NCBI GenBank assembly: GCA_963713545.1
Contig: CAVQME010000014.1
Span: forward strand, 225,993 to 289,992
Origin: CAVPLM01 sp963713545
GTDB lineage: Bacteria; Actinomycetota; Thermoleophilia; RBG-16-64-13
DNA: 64,000 nt
Reading direction: 5' to 3'
Part shown: positions 8,490 to 18,747 of the stretch, one piece after another
How the letters are laid out: every line of letters begins with the position of its first letter
How positions within the stretch are numbered: position 1 is the first letter of the stretch
Position numbers and translations under genes: made by a program
The notes under the pieces: model-generated
Seen by the model: only the letters and a program-made list of their open reading frames with translations
Told to the model about the DNA's origin: nothing
Database searches by the model: none

Positions 8490-9736
8490 GACCCCATCTC
8501 GCGCAGTAGCCGGCGCCGCAGCAGGTCGACCGCCGCCATCGCAGCTCGCTCCCTTATCTGGTCTCGACGCCCGAACAAACGGAGTCGCTCCACCTGGGTC
8601 ACCTCCTGCACCACACTGCCGATGAACACCAACCCCACCGGCTTCTCTTCGCTGCCCCCTCCGGGGCCGGCGATACCGGTTGTGGAGAGTGCGCAGTCCG
8701 CGTGGAGCAGCCGTGCCGCTCCCTCTGCCATGGCCGCGGCCACCTCGTTGCTCACGGCTCCATGTGCAGCCAGCAGCTCCGCGGGTACCCCCAGGACCTC
8801 GGTCTTTATGGCGTCGCTGTAGGCGGTCACCCCACCCACGAAGTAGTCGCTACTGCCGGGGACGTCGGTGAGCCGCTTGGCCACCAGGCCTCCCGTGCAC
8901 GATTCCGCCACCGCCACCGTCAGAGCGGACCGGCGCAGAAGCTCACCGGAGATCTCCGGCAGTCCCTCGCTGTCGACCCCGAACACCCGGTCGCCCAGGA
9001 TCGCGCAGATGCGGTCCTGTACGGTATCTAGCTTTCGGATCCCTTCGGGAGTCGCGGGACCGCGGAGCACCACGGTGAGGCCGTCCAGTTGCGCTCGGGT
9101 GCCGATCTCCACCTCGGAACCACGCCACTCGAACTCCGACAGCATCTCGGCCGCCATCGACTCCCCGATGCCGAAGGTGCGTATCCGCCTGACCGCATGC
9201 CCGGCTCCTGCTCCCAGACGGGACCGGAGTATCGGCTCCACGGTCCCCTCCCACATCTCCGTGAGCTCCCAGGGCACCCCGGGCAAAGCGACCACCAGGG
9301 TATCCCCGTGCTGGATGGTGAAGCCCGGCGCCGTCCCCGAGATAGGGATGGGGGTGGCCCCCCGTGGAAGCGAGGCCTGCTTCCGGTTGCTCTCGCCCAT
9401 GGTGAAACCTCGCGAGGCGAAACGCTCGCGGATGCGCTCCAGCAAGTCTTCGTGATGCTCGAGGGGCCGGCCGAGAGCCTCCGCGGTAGCCTCCCGGGTA
9501 AGATCGTCTTCAGTGGGACCCAGCCCGCCCGAGAGTATGAGCGCCACCGGTCGCCGAGCTAGGCTGTCACGGATGGCGGTCACGATGGCAGGGAGGTCGT
9601 CGGCGACGCACAACGCGTGGGTCGCGAAGATGCCCAGGTCGAGCAGACGCTGCCCCAGATACGACTGGTTGGTGTTGACAGCGTCGCCGCGCAGCAGCTC
9701 GTCGCCGGTGAAGATCATCTCCGCCGCACTGTCCAT
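8486..9736 (-). CDS. cinA: CinA-like protein (MoCF domain plus nicotinamide-nucleotide amidase)
   Basis: 416-aa two-domain protein. The N-terminal MoCF/COG1058 domain (about 1-170) has FTGDELLRGDAVNTN and LSGGLGPTEDDLT. The C-terminal CinA domain (about 255-410) has AESCTGGLVAKRLTDVPG and TTGIAGPGGGSEEKPVG, the usual amidase signature. In characterised homologues it recycles NMN to nicotinate mononucleotide (PncC activity) and hydrolyses ADP-ribose. Full length for the family. Its start is about 85 bp from the divergent trp leader peptide, so the promoters of cinA and the trp operon share this gap. Confidence 0.93.
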   Translation of the reverse strand: MDSAAEMIFTGDELLRGDAVNTNQSYLGQRLLDLGIFATHALCVADDLPAIVTAIRDSLARRPVALILSGGLGPTEDDLTREATAEALGRPLEHHEDLLERIRERFASRGFTMGESNRKQASLPRGATPIPISGTAPGFTIQHGDTLVVALPGVPWELTEMWEGTVEPILRSRLGAGAGHAVRRIRTFGIGESMAAEMLSEFEWRGSEVEIGTRAQLDGLTVVLRGPATPEGIRKLDTVQDRICAILGDRVFGVDSEGLPEISGELLRRSALTVAVAESCTGGLVAKRLTDVPGSSDYFVGGVTAYSDAIKTEVLGVPAELLAAHGAVSNEVAAAMAEGAARLLHADCALSTTGIAGPGGGSEEKPVGLVFIGSVVQEVTQVERLRLFGRRDQIRERAAMAAVDLLRRRLLREMGS

Positions 9737-9821
9737 CGGTCATCCGCTCCGTTCTTCACAAGGGTCGCGTGAGCATGTATCATACCCGGTCATCACCGAA
9801 GTGCTGATGGAGAACGATGAC

Positions 9822-9947
9822 ATGAGCGACACGACCACATACGTGACCGAGCGGCGCAGAGACGCCCAGTTCCCCACCGGGGCCGGTCTGTGGTGGCGTC
9901 GTCAGCACCTTGGTCCTTTTTCCGGCTGGCAGCTTTCGTGGTTCTAG
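9822..9947 (+). CDS. trpL: trp operon leader peptide
   Basis: Short frame of 41 codons from ATG 9822, preceded by GGAGAACGATGAC (Shine-Dalgarno GGAG). It ends GLWWRRQHLGPFSGWQLSWF, that is four Trp in the last 20 residues including a WW pair. The stop codon directly abuts a strong hairpin, and the operon downstream is trpEGDC-FBA. This is the arrangement of transcription attenuation by ribosome stalling at Trp codons. Its length and Trp spacing make chance unlikely. No function is expected for the peptide itself. Confidence 0.8.
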   Translation: MSDTTTYVTERRRDAQFPTGAGLWWRRQHLGPFSGWQLSWF

Positions 9948-9969
9948 CCCCTCGCGGTACGCGAGGGGC
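9947..9969 (+). promoter_or_regulatory. attenuator-type hairpin after trp leader
   Basis: GCCCCTCGCG-GTA-CGCGAGGGGC, a perfect 10-bp stem with a 3-nt loop that starts at the last base of the leader stop codon. A second hairpin, GGCGCA-GACA-TGCGCC (10016-10031), lies between it and hisI. Neither is followed by a U-run, so termination may be Rho-assisted, or the first hairpin may be an anti-terminator element. Regulation by Trp-tRNA is inferred from position and leader content. Confidence 0.6.
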
Positions 9970-10064
9970 GCCTCCAGCGGCCAGATGATCTCGACGGTCA
10001 TCGTGGCCGGTTCTGGGCGCAGACATGCGCCGTCTGGCTGGCAAGTGACCACGAAAGGGATACA

Positions 10065-10469
10065 GTGCAGGCTCCAAACGACATCTCAGATCCAGGGGCG
10101 GGCCCCGATCTTTCGGCCATCAAGTACGACTCTAAGGGTCTCGTACCGTGCATCGTCCAGGAATGGAACACGGGAGAGGTCCTCATGCTTGCCTACATGA
10201 ACGAGGAGTCCCTTCGCCGCACTCTGGAGACGGGCACCACCTGGTTCTTCAGTCGCTCGCGCAACGAATTCTGGAACAAGGGGGCCACTTCCGGCCATTT
10301 TCAGAAGGTGCGCGAGCTCCGCTACGACTGTGACGGCGACACCCTGCTCGCCATCGTCGAACAGACCGGCGCCGCCTGTCATACGGGCGACTTCACCTGT
10401 TTCGACGGTCGATGGCTCAGCTCTCCTACCGGAGAGCAGCCCGCGTTTCTTGCTCGTCGAGAAAGGTAG
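10065..10469 (+). CDS. hisI: phosphoribosyl-AMP cyclohydrolase
   Basis: 134-aa cytoplasmic enzyme of histidine biosynthesis that opens the purine ring of PR-AMP. Family motifs are intact: MLAYMNEESLRRTLETG, the metal-binding DCDGDTLL and the Cys/His set in ACHTGDFTCF. GTG 10065 follows a GAAAGGGATA site. There is no HisE domain. Its position at the head of a trp operon, just before trpE, is a recurrent actinobacterial arrangement. Confidence 0.93.
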   Translation: MQAPNDISDPGAGPDLSAIKYDSKGLVPCIVQEWNTGEVLMLAYMNEESLRRTLETGTTWFFSRSRNEFWNKGATSGHFQKVRELRYDCDGDTLLAIVEQTGAACHTGDFTCFDGRWLSSPTGEQPAFLARRER

Positions 10470-10475
10470 GCGGCC

Positions 10476-12008
10476 ATGACATCCGGCAGCATCGCCGTCG
10501 CGCCCTCCCTCGAAGAGGCGCGGAGGCTCAGCGACAGCTATAACGTCATTCCCGTCTCGCACCAGTTCCTGGACGACACTGAGACGCCGGTCTCGGCCTT
10601 CCTCAAGCTGCGGCAAACGGCCGGGTGCTTCCTCCTGGAGAGCGCCGAGCAGGGCCTACGACTCGGCCGCTACTCCTTTCTGGGAATCAAGGCCTGGGAG
10701 AGCATCCGGCTGTCCGGTGAAACAGTCACCATCCGGCGCGGTGGCGTCGACACTCACCATGGTCTGGCCGAGAACGGGGGAGATCCCTTCGCCTTCATGG
10801 CGCGGCATCTGGACCGGTATCGGATACCACCCCTCGATGGTCTGCCGCCGTTCGTTGGAGGCGCGGTAGGGTACTTCGGCTACGACTGCGTGCGCCACGT
10901 GGAGCGCCTGCCGGATTCACCCCCCGACGATCTGGGCCTGCCCGACATGGCCTTCCTGCTTACCGATGTAATCGTAGTGTTCGACCATCTGCGCCACACG
11001 TTGACTTTGCTCACCAACATCTACTGCGACGACGAACCCGACCTGGAACTTGCTCACGAAGCGGCCGTAGGACGCTTGCGCGAAGTCAAGGCTAGGCTCC
11101 GGGACCCGATCCCCGACCCCGGTTGGAGTCTCGGCCGGAGAGGTGTGGCTCAAGCTCGGTCCGAGGCGCCGGTGCTCTCGAACTTCGAGCGGGCGCGGTT
11201 TCTCGAAGGCGTCGAGCGGGTGCGAGAGTACATCTATGCGGGGGATGCCTTCCAGGTGGTGCTCTCCCAGAGGTTCGAGCGCCCCGTGGTGACGACCGGC
11301 TTCTCCATCTACCGGGGCCTGCGGGCAGTGAACCCGAGCCCCTACATGTATTACATGTCGTTCCGAGACTTTGAGGTGGTCGGTTCGAGCCCGGAGCCGC
11401 TGGTGACGGTGACCGGCCGCCGGGCCGAGACTCGGCCCATCGCCGGGACCAGGCCTCGAGGAGCCACTCCCGGAGAGGATGCCGCCCTGTCCGAGGAGAT
11501 GCTGGCCGACGAGAAGGAGCGGGCCGAGCATCTGATGCTGGTGGACCTCGGCCGTAACGACCTGGGCCGGGTGTGCGTTAGGGGAACTGTCGGGGTCGAC
11601 GAGTTCATGCAGGTGGAGCGCTACAGCCACGTGATGCATATGGTGTCGTCGGTGGTGGGCGAGCTGGAAGAAGGGGTAGGCGCCACCGACGCTCTGCGGG
11701 CGGTGTTCCCGGCTGGGACAGTATCGGGGGCGCCAAAGGTGAGGGCCATGCAGATCATCGACGAGCTAGAGCCGACGCGGAGGGGTCCTTACGCGGGAGC
11801 TATCGGCTATCTGAGCTACTCGGGCGACCTGGACTCGTGCATCTACATCCGCACGATCCTGGTCCGCGACGGCCGCGCCTACGTGCAGGCGGGCGCCGGC
11901 ATCGTGGCCGATTCAGACCCCGAGCGTGAATTCGTGGAGACCGAGAACAAGGCTCAGGCCATGTTCCGAGCGATCGAACTGGCGGCCGCTCAAGAGGAAT
12001 GGGAGTAG
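10476..12008 (+). CDS. trpE: anthranilate synthase component I
   Basis: 510-aa chorismate-using synthase subunit, first committed step of tryptophan synthesis. Chorismate-binding domain motifs are present: GDAFQVVLSQRF, RPIAGTRPRG, LVDLGRNDLGRV, FPAGTVSGAPKVRAM and AGAGIVADSDPE. The N-terminal LLES at about residue 52 fits the Trp-feedback site consensus. It follows hisI by 6 bp and precedes trpG by 3 bp. Full length. Confidence 0.97.
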   Translation: MTSGSIAVAPSLEEARRLSDSYNVIPVSHQFLDDTETPVSAFLKLRQTAGCFLLESAEQGLRLGRYSFLGIKAWESIRLSGETVTIRRGGVDTHHGLAENGGDPFAFMARHLDRYRIPPLDGLPPFVGGAVGYFGYDCVRHVERLPDSPPDDLGLPDMAFLLTDVIVVFDHLRHTLTLLTNIYCDDEPDLELAHEAAVGRLREVKARLRDPIPDPGWSLGRRGVAQARSEAPVLSNFERARFLEGVERVREYIYAGDAFQVVLSQRFERPVVTTGFSIYRGLRAVNPSPYMYYMSFRDFEVVGSSPEPLVTVTGRRAETRPIAGTRPRGATPGEDAALSEEMLADEKERAEHLMLVDLGRNDLGRVCVRGTVGVDEFMQVERYSHVMHMVSSVVGELEEGVGATDALRAVFPAGTVSGAPKVRAMQIIDELEPTRRGPYAGAIGYLSYSGDLDSCIYIRTILVRDGRAYVQAGAGIVADSDPEREFVETENKAQAMFRAIELAAAQEEWE

Positions 12009-12011
12009 GTC

Positions 12012-12803
12012 ATGATGATGACGATGACATCCGACAGAATAAAGCTCAAGGAAAGCTTTAGCTTAGGTCAGGACCAGGCCCGTTACCCGGCCCCGGGACT
12101 GAGAGACCTGCGTATCGTGGTCGTGGACAACTACGACTCCTTCACCTACAACTTGGTCCAGTACCTGGGAGAGATCTCGGGGGCCGAGATCAGGGTGTTC
12201 CGCAACGATGCCGTGTCGGTGGCGGGGATCCGGGAGGAACAGCCGACACATCTGGTCATATCTCCTGGTCCATGCACGCCGGATGAGGCCGGTATAAGTC
12301 TGGAAGCCATCGCCGCCCTGGGTGGGAAGTGCCCCATCCTTGGCGTCTGCCTGGGCCACCAGTCCATCGGGCAGGCCTACGGGGGACGGGTGATACGAGG
12401 GGCGGCGCCGGTACACGGGAAGACCTCGTTGATACACCACGACCGTCGCACCATCTTCGCCGGTCTGCCCCAGCCATTCATCGCCACCCGTTACCACTCT
12501 CTGGTGCTGCACCGGGACCTACCAACGGCTCTCGAGTGCTCGGCCTGGACTCAGGATGGAGTGATCATGGGCGTGCGGCACCGCGAGTTCGTGGTCGAGG
12601 GAGTCCAGTTCCACCCTGAGAGTCTCCTGACGGCGGTGGGCAAGGACCTGCTCCTTGGCTTTCTCAGCCGGCGGAAGGCCCGGTGGGATGGCGGCGTCGC
12701 CGGCGCCGAAGAGGGCGCCGACCTTGCAGGCGGCGCCACCGCCGACTGGAATGCACGGGCGTCCGACGCCGAGGTCCCAGGCCGGCGTCCGAAGGGGCGG
12801 TGA
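12012..12803 (+). CDS. trpG: anthranilate synthase component II (glutamine amidotransferase)
   Basis: 263-aa class I glutamine amidotransferase that supplies ammonia to TrpE. Opening IVVVDNYDSFTYNLVQYLGE (about residue 36), oxyanion motif ISPGPCTPDEAG, catalytic Cys in ILGVCLGHQSIGQAYGG, and His/Glu in GVQFHPES. The first 34 residues and the last 45 (Ala/Gly/Arg-rich) lie outside the domain; a later start is possible, although the ATG cluster at 12012 directly follows trpE. A TrpG-TrpD fusion is excluded because trpD starts separately. Confidence 0.95.
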   Translation: MMMTMTSDRIKLKESFSLGQDQARYPAPGLRDLRIVVVDNYDSFTYNLVQYLGEISGAEIRVFRNDAVSVAGIREEQPTHLVISPGPCTPDEAGISLEAIAALGGKCPILGVCLGHQSIGQAYGGRVIRGAAPVHGKTSLIHHDRRTIFAGLPQPFIATRYHSLVLHRDLPTALECSAWTQDGVIMGVRHREFVVEGVQFHPESLLTAVGKDLLLGFLSRRKARWDGGVAGAEEGADLAGGATADWNARASDAEVPGRRPKGR

Positions 12804-12808
12804 TCCCG

Positions 12809-13897
12809 ATGACGACCGAGACAGCCGCGCCGGCGTTCGCCTTCAACGACGCGCTGCAACGGCTGGCCGAGCGGCGCGACCTGACGCAAGATCAGGCCGC
12901 GGCGGCGCTCGATGAGATGGTCGACGGCGAAGTGAGCGACGCCCAGGCCGCCGCCTTCCTCATGGGCCTGCGCGCCAAAGGGGAGACGGCCGATGAGATC
13001 GCCGGTCTGGCGGAGGCCCTGCGCCGCCGGGCCGTCCGCGTGACGCTCCCTGCCTCTGTCCGACCGGTCGACATCGTCGGCACGGGAGGCGATGGCCGCG
13101 GCACGTTCAACATCTCCACGACGGCCGCGTTCGTGGTGGCCGGAGCCGGGGTGAAGGTAGCCAAGCACGGCAACCGCGCGGCCAGCTCGCGCTGCGGCTC
13201 CGCGGACGTTCTCGAGGCCCTGGGCGTGAAGCTGGACCTCCATCCGCAACAGATCGCCGCCTGCATCGAAGAGGTGGGCATAGGTTTCATGCTGGCTTCG
13301 TTCCATCACCCCGCCTCGGGCCGGGTAGCGGGCGTGAGGAAGGCATTGGGGGTGAGGACGGTCTTCAACTTCCTCGGCCCGCTCACCAATCCCGCGGGGG
13401 TCCAGAGACTGCTTTTGGGCGTGAGCGCACCGGAGTATATGGGCGTGTTGGCCGGGGCGCTCGCGCGCATGGGATGCGCGCGAGCACTCGTCGTCCACGG
13501 TGAGGACGGGATCGACGAGCTGTCCGTGACGGCACCCAGCAAGGTGCTGGAGGTGAACGAGGGGAAGGTCTGCCCCGTCCGCGTCTTGTACCCGGAGAAG
13601 CACGGGATCGCTCACCACGGGCGGGAAGCCTTGGCGGGGGGAGACCCGCGGAAGAATGCGGCTATCACCCGGAAGGTGCTTCGCGGAGAGCCGGGCGGCC
13701 CGCGTGAAACAGTGGTGCTGAACGCCGGAGCTGCTCTGTACGTGGCCGGGGCGGCGCCGTCCATCGATGCAGGCATAACCCTTGCCCGGGCATCGATAGA
13801 CTCCGGCCGCGCCTCCAGGGTCCTGGAGAATATGGTGCTGTTCACCGAGCGGGCATCCGGCATATCGGCCGCTGCGCCGGGGCGACCTTCGCAATGA
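12809..13897 (+). CDS. trpD: anthranilate phosphoribosyltransferase
   Basis: 362-aa enzyme joining anthranilate to PRPP. Motifs: VDIVGTGGDGRGTFNIST (PRPP site), KHGNRAASSRCGSADVLEALG and FNFLGPLTNPA. ATG 12809 has the best spacing from the GAAGGGGCGG site; an alternative GTG at 12800 overlaps the trpG stop. Overlaps trpC by 4 bp (ATGA). Confidence 0.96.
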   Translation: MTTETAAPAFAFNDALQRLAERRDLTQDQAAAALDEMVDGEVSDAQAAAFLMGLRAKGETADEIAGLAEALRRRAVRVTLPASVRPVDIVGTGGDGRGTFNISTTAAFVVAGAGVKVAKHGNRAASSRCGSADVLEALGVKLDLHPQQIAACIEEVGIGFMLASFHHPASGRVAGVRKALGVRTVFNFLGPLTNPAGVQRLLLGVSAPEYMGVLAGALARMGCARALVVHGEDGIDELSVTAPSKVLEVNEGKVCPVRVLYPEKHGIAHHGREALAGGDPRKNAAITRKVLRGEPGGPRETVVLNAGAALYVAGAAPSIDAGITLARASIDSGRASRVLENMVLFTERASGISAAAPGRPSQ

Positions 13898-14733
13898 CCT
13901 CCGGTATACAGACCTACCTGGACAGGATAGTCCCCTCGGTCGTCACCCGGCTCGAGGCCAGGAAGCGACGGGTCTCCGTGAAGGAACTCATGGTCGCCGC
14001 CGCCCCACGGCCTCGAGTCCCTTTCGCCGCGGCGCTGCGGACCTCGGAGGTGTCCCTCATCGCGGAGGTCAAGAGGGCCTCGCCCAGCAAGGGCCCGATC
14101 CGTCCCGGGCTGGAAGTCGGCCCACTCGTCAAGGCATACGAGGCTTCCGGCGCCCGGGCCGTGTCCGTGCTGACCGAAGAGGACTTCTTCCACGGCGGTC
14201 CCGACGATCTGCGGGAGGCGGTGGCTGCCGCCCGGCTGCCGGTGCTGCGCAAGGACTTCGTAGTGGACGAGTACCAGGTCCATGAGGCCCGGGCCTGGGG
14301 CGCGGACGCCGTGCTGCTCATCGCCGCCCTCCTCTCCGACCGGGAGTTGCATCGTCTCGCAGGGTTGGCCCTCGACCTGGATCTTGACGTGCTGCTCGAG
14401 GTCCACGACCAAGGAGAGCTGGAACGAGCTCTGCCACTGGCAGAGGTCATCATCGGCGTGAATAACCGCGACCTGCGGACTTTCACAGTCTCGCTGGCGA
14501 CGACGCTCGAGTTGGCCGCTCTGGTCCCTTCGGACCGGATCCTGGTGAGCGAGAGCGGGATCTGGACCCACGAAGATGTCGTGCAGCTAGCGGCTAGCGG
14601 GGTTAACGCGGTCTTGGTGGGGGAAAGTCTCCTGCGGAGCCCCGACGTGGGGACCGCGGTCGAGGGACTCATGCGGCCCGCTCAGGTAGCGGCCCCAAGA
14701 TCGATCGTCACTCTGAATAGAGAGGAGCCCTGA
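13894..14733 (+). CDS. trpC: indole-3-glycerol phosphate synthase
   Basis: 279-aa (beta/alpha)8 enzyme converting CdRP to indole-3-glycerol phosphate. Signature LIAEVKRASPSKGPIRPGLE with catalytic Lys and Glu, SVLTEEDFFHGG, LRKDFVVDEYQVHEARAWGA, VNNRDLRTF and VSESGIW are all present. Overlaps trpD; its stop overlaps the start of the stress-protein gene by 1 bp. Confidence 0.97.
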   Translation: MTSGIQTYLDRIVPSVVTRLEARKRRVSVKELMVAAAPRPRVPFAAALRTSEVSLIAEVKRASPSKGPIRPGLEVGPLVKAYEASGARAVSVLTEEDFFHGGPDDLREAVAAARLPVLRKDFVVDEYQVHEARAWGADAVLLIAALLSDRELHRLAGLALDLDLDVLLEVHDQGELERALPLAEVIIGVNNRDLRTFTVSLATTLELAALVPSDRILVSESGIWTHEDVVQLAASGVNAVLVGESLLRSPDVGTAVEGLMRPAQVAAPRSIVTLNREEP

Positions 14734-15569
14734 TGATCAAATCGCTGCTGGTGCCCGTAGATTCATCCGCTCATTCGCAGGCCGCTTTGAACCACGCCTT
14801 GGGACTGGGCAAGATCTACAAGGCCAGGGTAACCGGACTATATGTCCTCGATATCCGCTACCTGGAGATGCCGCCATATCTCGACTATTCCTACACCTTC
14901 GAGGCGGTTCCCCCGACCCTTGTCAGCCTCGACGTCATGGAGAAGTTCAGGGTCAAGAGCGAACGCATCCTGAACGACCTTCGTGAAGCCGTCGAGGGGG
15001 CGGGGCTGGCCGTGGAGATCCGCACCGAGGAAGGGGTACCGAGCCAGGTCATCGCTGATATCGGAGACTCGCACGACCTTATCGTGATGGGTAAGCGTGG
15101 GGAGCACGCGAAGTGGGGCCGCGACCTCTTGGGATCGACCGCCGAGCAGGTGACGCGTAGGTCGGCGACGCCCGTTCTGCTGGCGGAAGCCGAATACCGA
15201 CCCTTGGAGAAGGCATTGGTGCTCTTCGACGGCAGCCACCCGGCGAACCGTGCTCTGAAGCTGGGAGCGGATGTGGCCTCCCATACCGGCATGGCGCTCA
15301 AGGTCGTGACGGCGGACGATGACATGTCCCAGGGAGAGTTCAGCCAGGAGGAGGCCAAAGCCTATCTGGAACCGCTCGGGCTCACGACCGCGTATGCCGT
15401 GGTGCCCGGTCGGGCGGCCAAGGCCGCCGCCGCCCTCCTGGCGGAGGAGCCCGCCGACCTGGTGATAATGGGCATGCGCGGCCACTCGGCGTTTCACAAT
15501 CTCATCCTGGGGAGCACGACCGAGCAGTTGATGCGCTCGGTACAGATCCCGGTCCTTCTCGTGCCATGA
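14733..15569 (+). CDS. tandem-domain universal stress protein
   Basis: 278-aa cytoplasmic protein with two Usp domains. Domain 1 (about 1-150) ends with the ATP-binding pattern GKRGEHAKWGRDLLGST, domain 2 (about 155-278) with GMRGHSAFHNLILGSTTEQ; both keep the G-2x-G-9x-G(S/T) spacing, so nucleotide binding is likely. It lies inside the trp operon between trpC and trpF, overlapping both neighbours by 1-4 bp, so it is translationally coupled to trpC. Nothing in the family links it to tryptophan synthesis. Confidence 0.92.
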   Translation: MIKSLLVPVDSSAHSQAALNHALGLGKIYKARVTGLYVLDIRYLEMPPYLDYSYTFEAVPPTLVSLDVMEKFRVKSERILNDLREAVEGAGLAVEIRTEEGVPSQVIADIGDSHDLIVMGKRGEHAKWGRDLLGSTAEQVTRRSATPVLLAEAEYRPLEKALVLFDGSHPANRALKLGADVASHTGMALKVVTADDDMSQGEFSQEEAKAYLEPLGLTTAYAVVPGRAAKAAAALLAEEPADLVIMGMRGHSAFHNLILGSTTEQLMRSVQIPVLLVP

Positions 15570-16582
15570 ATGACGCGGACGGCACAATACGGGTACTCAC
15601 GCCTCAGGGAGGCCGTACTCCGACCGCGGACGACCTGGCCGCTGTGCTGGCCGGTCTCAGGGAATCGAGCTGCCCGACCACCTGGATCCATGCCGAGCCC
15701 CAGGCCGCCGTGATCCAGGCTCTGGACGACATGGGCCTGGACGAGATCGCGGTCAAAAGCTTGCGCGACGGCCCGGAGCGCCCACGGGTGGAGGAGTTCG
15801 CCGATCATCTCTACATCTCCCTCTTCTCCGCGGAGGCTCCTGCGGCCGACGTCGCGAGTCCATCACGACGGGGGGAGCCGGTCGAAGCCGGATCTGCGCT
15901 TCCCAACGTGCGTGAACTGAGGTTGTTCCTTGGCCCCCGGTGGCTCATATCTGTCGGGCATTTGAGTGAGGCCGACTTTGAGGTCCTCGCTGAGCGGATT
16001 AGGCGACAGGTGTTTTCCAGAGACAGGGGGCCCAGCTTCGTCGCCTATCACATCTGTGAATGGTTGGTTGAAGGCCTGCAACCGTTCTTGGATCGGCTGG
16101 ACGACAGGATAGATGCTCTCGAGGACCGGGTGGTAGTGGCTACCGGAGAGGGTGCCATGCAGGAGCTCTTCATACTCAAGCGTGACCTCGTGGACCTCCG
16201 CAGGCGGGTGGCACCTCTGCGTGACGTGATGCAGCGGCTCGGGTCGCACGGCGTGCTGTACCTGGAGGAAGAGGCCGAGGTTTACTTCCGTGATGTACAC
16301 GATGACATCATGCGGGATATCGAGCTTCTGGACACCTACCGCGACATCCTGTCGTCGGCTCTCGACCTGCACCTCTCGAGCGTGTCGAATCGCCTGAATC
16401 GGATCATGAACCAGCTGACCGTGGTGGCCACCATATTCTTGCCGCTGTCGTTCGTCGTCGGGTTCTTCGGCACGAATTTCACCATGATCCCGTACCGGAG
16501 TGCTACCTGGCTCGTGATCATGTTCATACTCCTGTTCATCTCAGTGGTGGCGGTGTTGCTGTACGCCCGGCGGAGGGCCTGA
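15566..16582 (+). CDS. CorA-like divalent cation transporter
   Basis: 338-aa CorA/ZntB family membrane protein: soluble N-terminal alpha/beta domain, long helices (about 170-290), then two C-terminal membrane segments (VVATIFLPLSFVVGFFG and WLVIMFILLFISVVAVLLY). The loop signature reads GFFGTNF, so the canonical GMN tripeptide is GTN here. GMN variants occur in ZntB-like members and usually change selectivity; Mg, Zn or another cation is possible. It overlaps the stress-protein gene by 4 bp inside the trp operon. Confidence 0.88.
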   Translation: MNDADGTIRVLTPQGGRTPTADDLAAVLAGLRESSCPTTWIHAEPQAAVIQALDDMGLDEIAVKSLRDGPERPRVEEFADHLYISLFSAEAPAADVASPSRRGEPVEAGSALPNVRELRLFLGPRWLISVGHLSEADFEVLAERIRRQVFSRDRGPSFVAYHICEWLVEGLQPFLDRLDDRIDALEDRVVVATGEGAMQELFILKRDLVDLRRRVAPLRDVMQRLGSHGVLYLEEEAEVYFRDVHDDIMRDIELLDTYRDILSSALDLHLSSVSNRLNRIMNQLTVVATIFLPLSFVVGFFGTNFTMIPYRSATWLVIMFILLFISVVAVLLYARRRA

Positions 16583-16615
16583 GCCATCGGCGGGCGAAGT
16601 TTCAGCGCGCGCCCT

Positions 16616-17479
16616 GTGAGCGGATTCGGCGCTCTCCCGCTGGGCCCGGTGGTAAAGATCTGCGGTCTCACCAGAGCCGAGGATGTCATCGCGGCCAGGG
16701 ACCTGGGAGCCTGGGCCTTGGGCTTCGTCTTCGCCCCGAGCTCGCGCCGGCTTGCGCCGGACGCGGCTCGTGTACTGATCGAACGGGTCGCAAAGACCGC
16801 GCCGCCGGTCCCGGAGCTCGTACAGGTCTCGGCGGACGACCAGGGCACCTTTGCCGCCGTCCTCCCGGCCGTCGCCCCCGTCGCCTTTCCGGCCGTCGCC
16901 CCTCTTGCCGTGGGCGTCTTTGGGGACATCCCGGCCGGGGAAGTCGCGAGGATAGTGGAACAGGTGGGTCTAGACGCGGTGCAACTGCATGGAAGGTCGG
17001 GTCCTTCGGCCGGTTCGGTCCGGCAAGCGCTGGCGGGATGGGAATGTCCCTTGCAGCTCGCGGGCGGCCCGAGGACGTCGCATCCGCACGGCATCCTCAT
17101 AATCCAAGCCGTCCCGGTGGACTCGCATGAGCCGGACCAGCGCACCCTCCGGGAAAGGATCGAGCGGGCCCGCGCCGACGCCGACCTGATACTCCTCGAC
17201 AGCAGGGAAGCCGGACGTTTCGGGGGCACCGGTACCCCGTTTCCCTGGGGACTTGCCGCTGAGGCAGCAGCGGGCTCACCAGTCCTGGTGGCGGGTGGCA
17301 TCGGCCCAGACAACGCCCGAGCGGCGTTGGAACGCTCCGGCGCCTGGGGCGTGGACGTATCGAGCGGGGTGGAGGCGTCTCCGGGGGTGAAGGACGTCCG
17401 GCTCATGGAACAGCTCTTCATCCGGGTGGCCGAAAGCAGGGCCGCCGGCCGGCGCGCCGACAGACGAGTGGGCGGGTGA
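16616..17479 (+). CDS. trpF: phosphoribosylanthranilate isomerase
   Basis: 287-aa TIM-barrel isomerase acting between TrpD and TrpC. Recognised by VKICGLTRAEDVIAARDLGA (catalytic Cys), AVQLHGRSGPS, LILLDSREAGRFGGTGTPF and VAGGIGPDNARAAL...GVDVSSGVE. It is longer than the usual 200-220 aa. An insertion near residues 75-100 is a Pro/Ala/Val tandem (AVLPAVAPVAFPAVAPLAV), apparently from a short GC-rich DNA repeat. Also extended at the C-terminus. GTG 16616 start. Confidence 0.92.
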   Translation: MSGFGALPLGPVVKICGLTRAEDVIAARDLGAWALGFVFAPSSRRLAPDAARVLIERVAKTAPPVPELVQVSADDQGTFAAVLPAVAPVAFPAVAPLAVGVFGDIPAGEVARIVEQVGLDAVQLHGRSGPSAGSVRQALAGWECPLQLAGGPRTSHPHGILIIQAVPVDSHEPDQRTLRERIERARADADLILLDSREAGRFGGTGTPFPWGLAAEAAAGSPVLVAGGIGPDNARAALERSGAWGVDVSSGVEASPGVKDVRLMEQLFIRVAESRAAGRRADRRVGG

Positions 17480-17565
17480 ACCGAGGGGCGCGCCGCCGCG
17501 CAGGCTCAAGATCGCGGCGACGCTCAGGGAGATGATGAGGACCAACTACTGAAAGGACCACGAAC

Positions 17566-18743
<1,178 letters not shown>

Positions 18744-18747
<4 letters not shown>

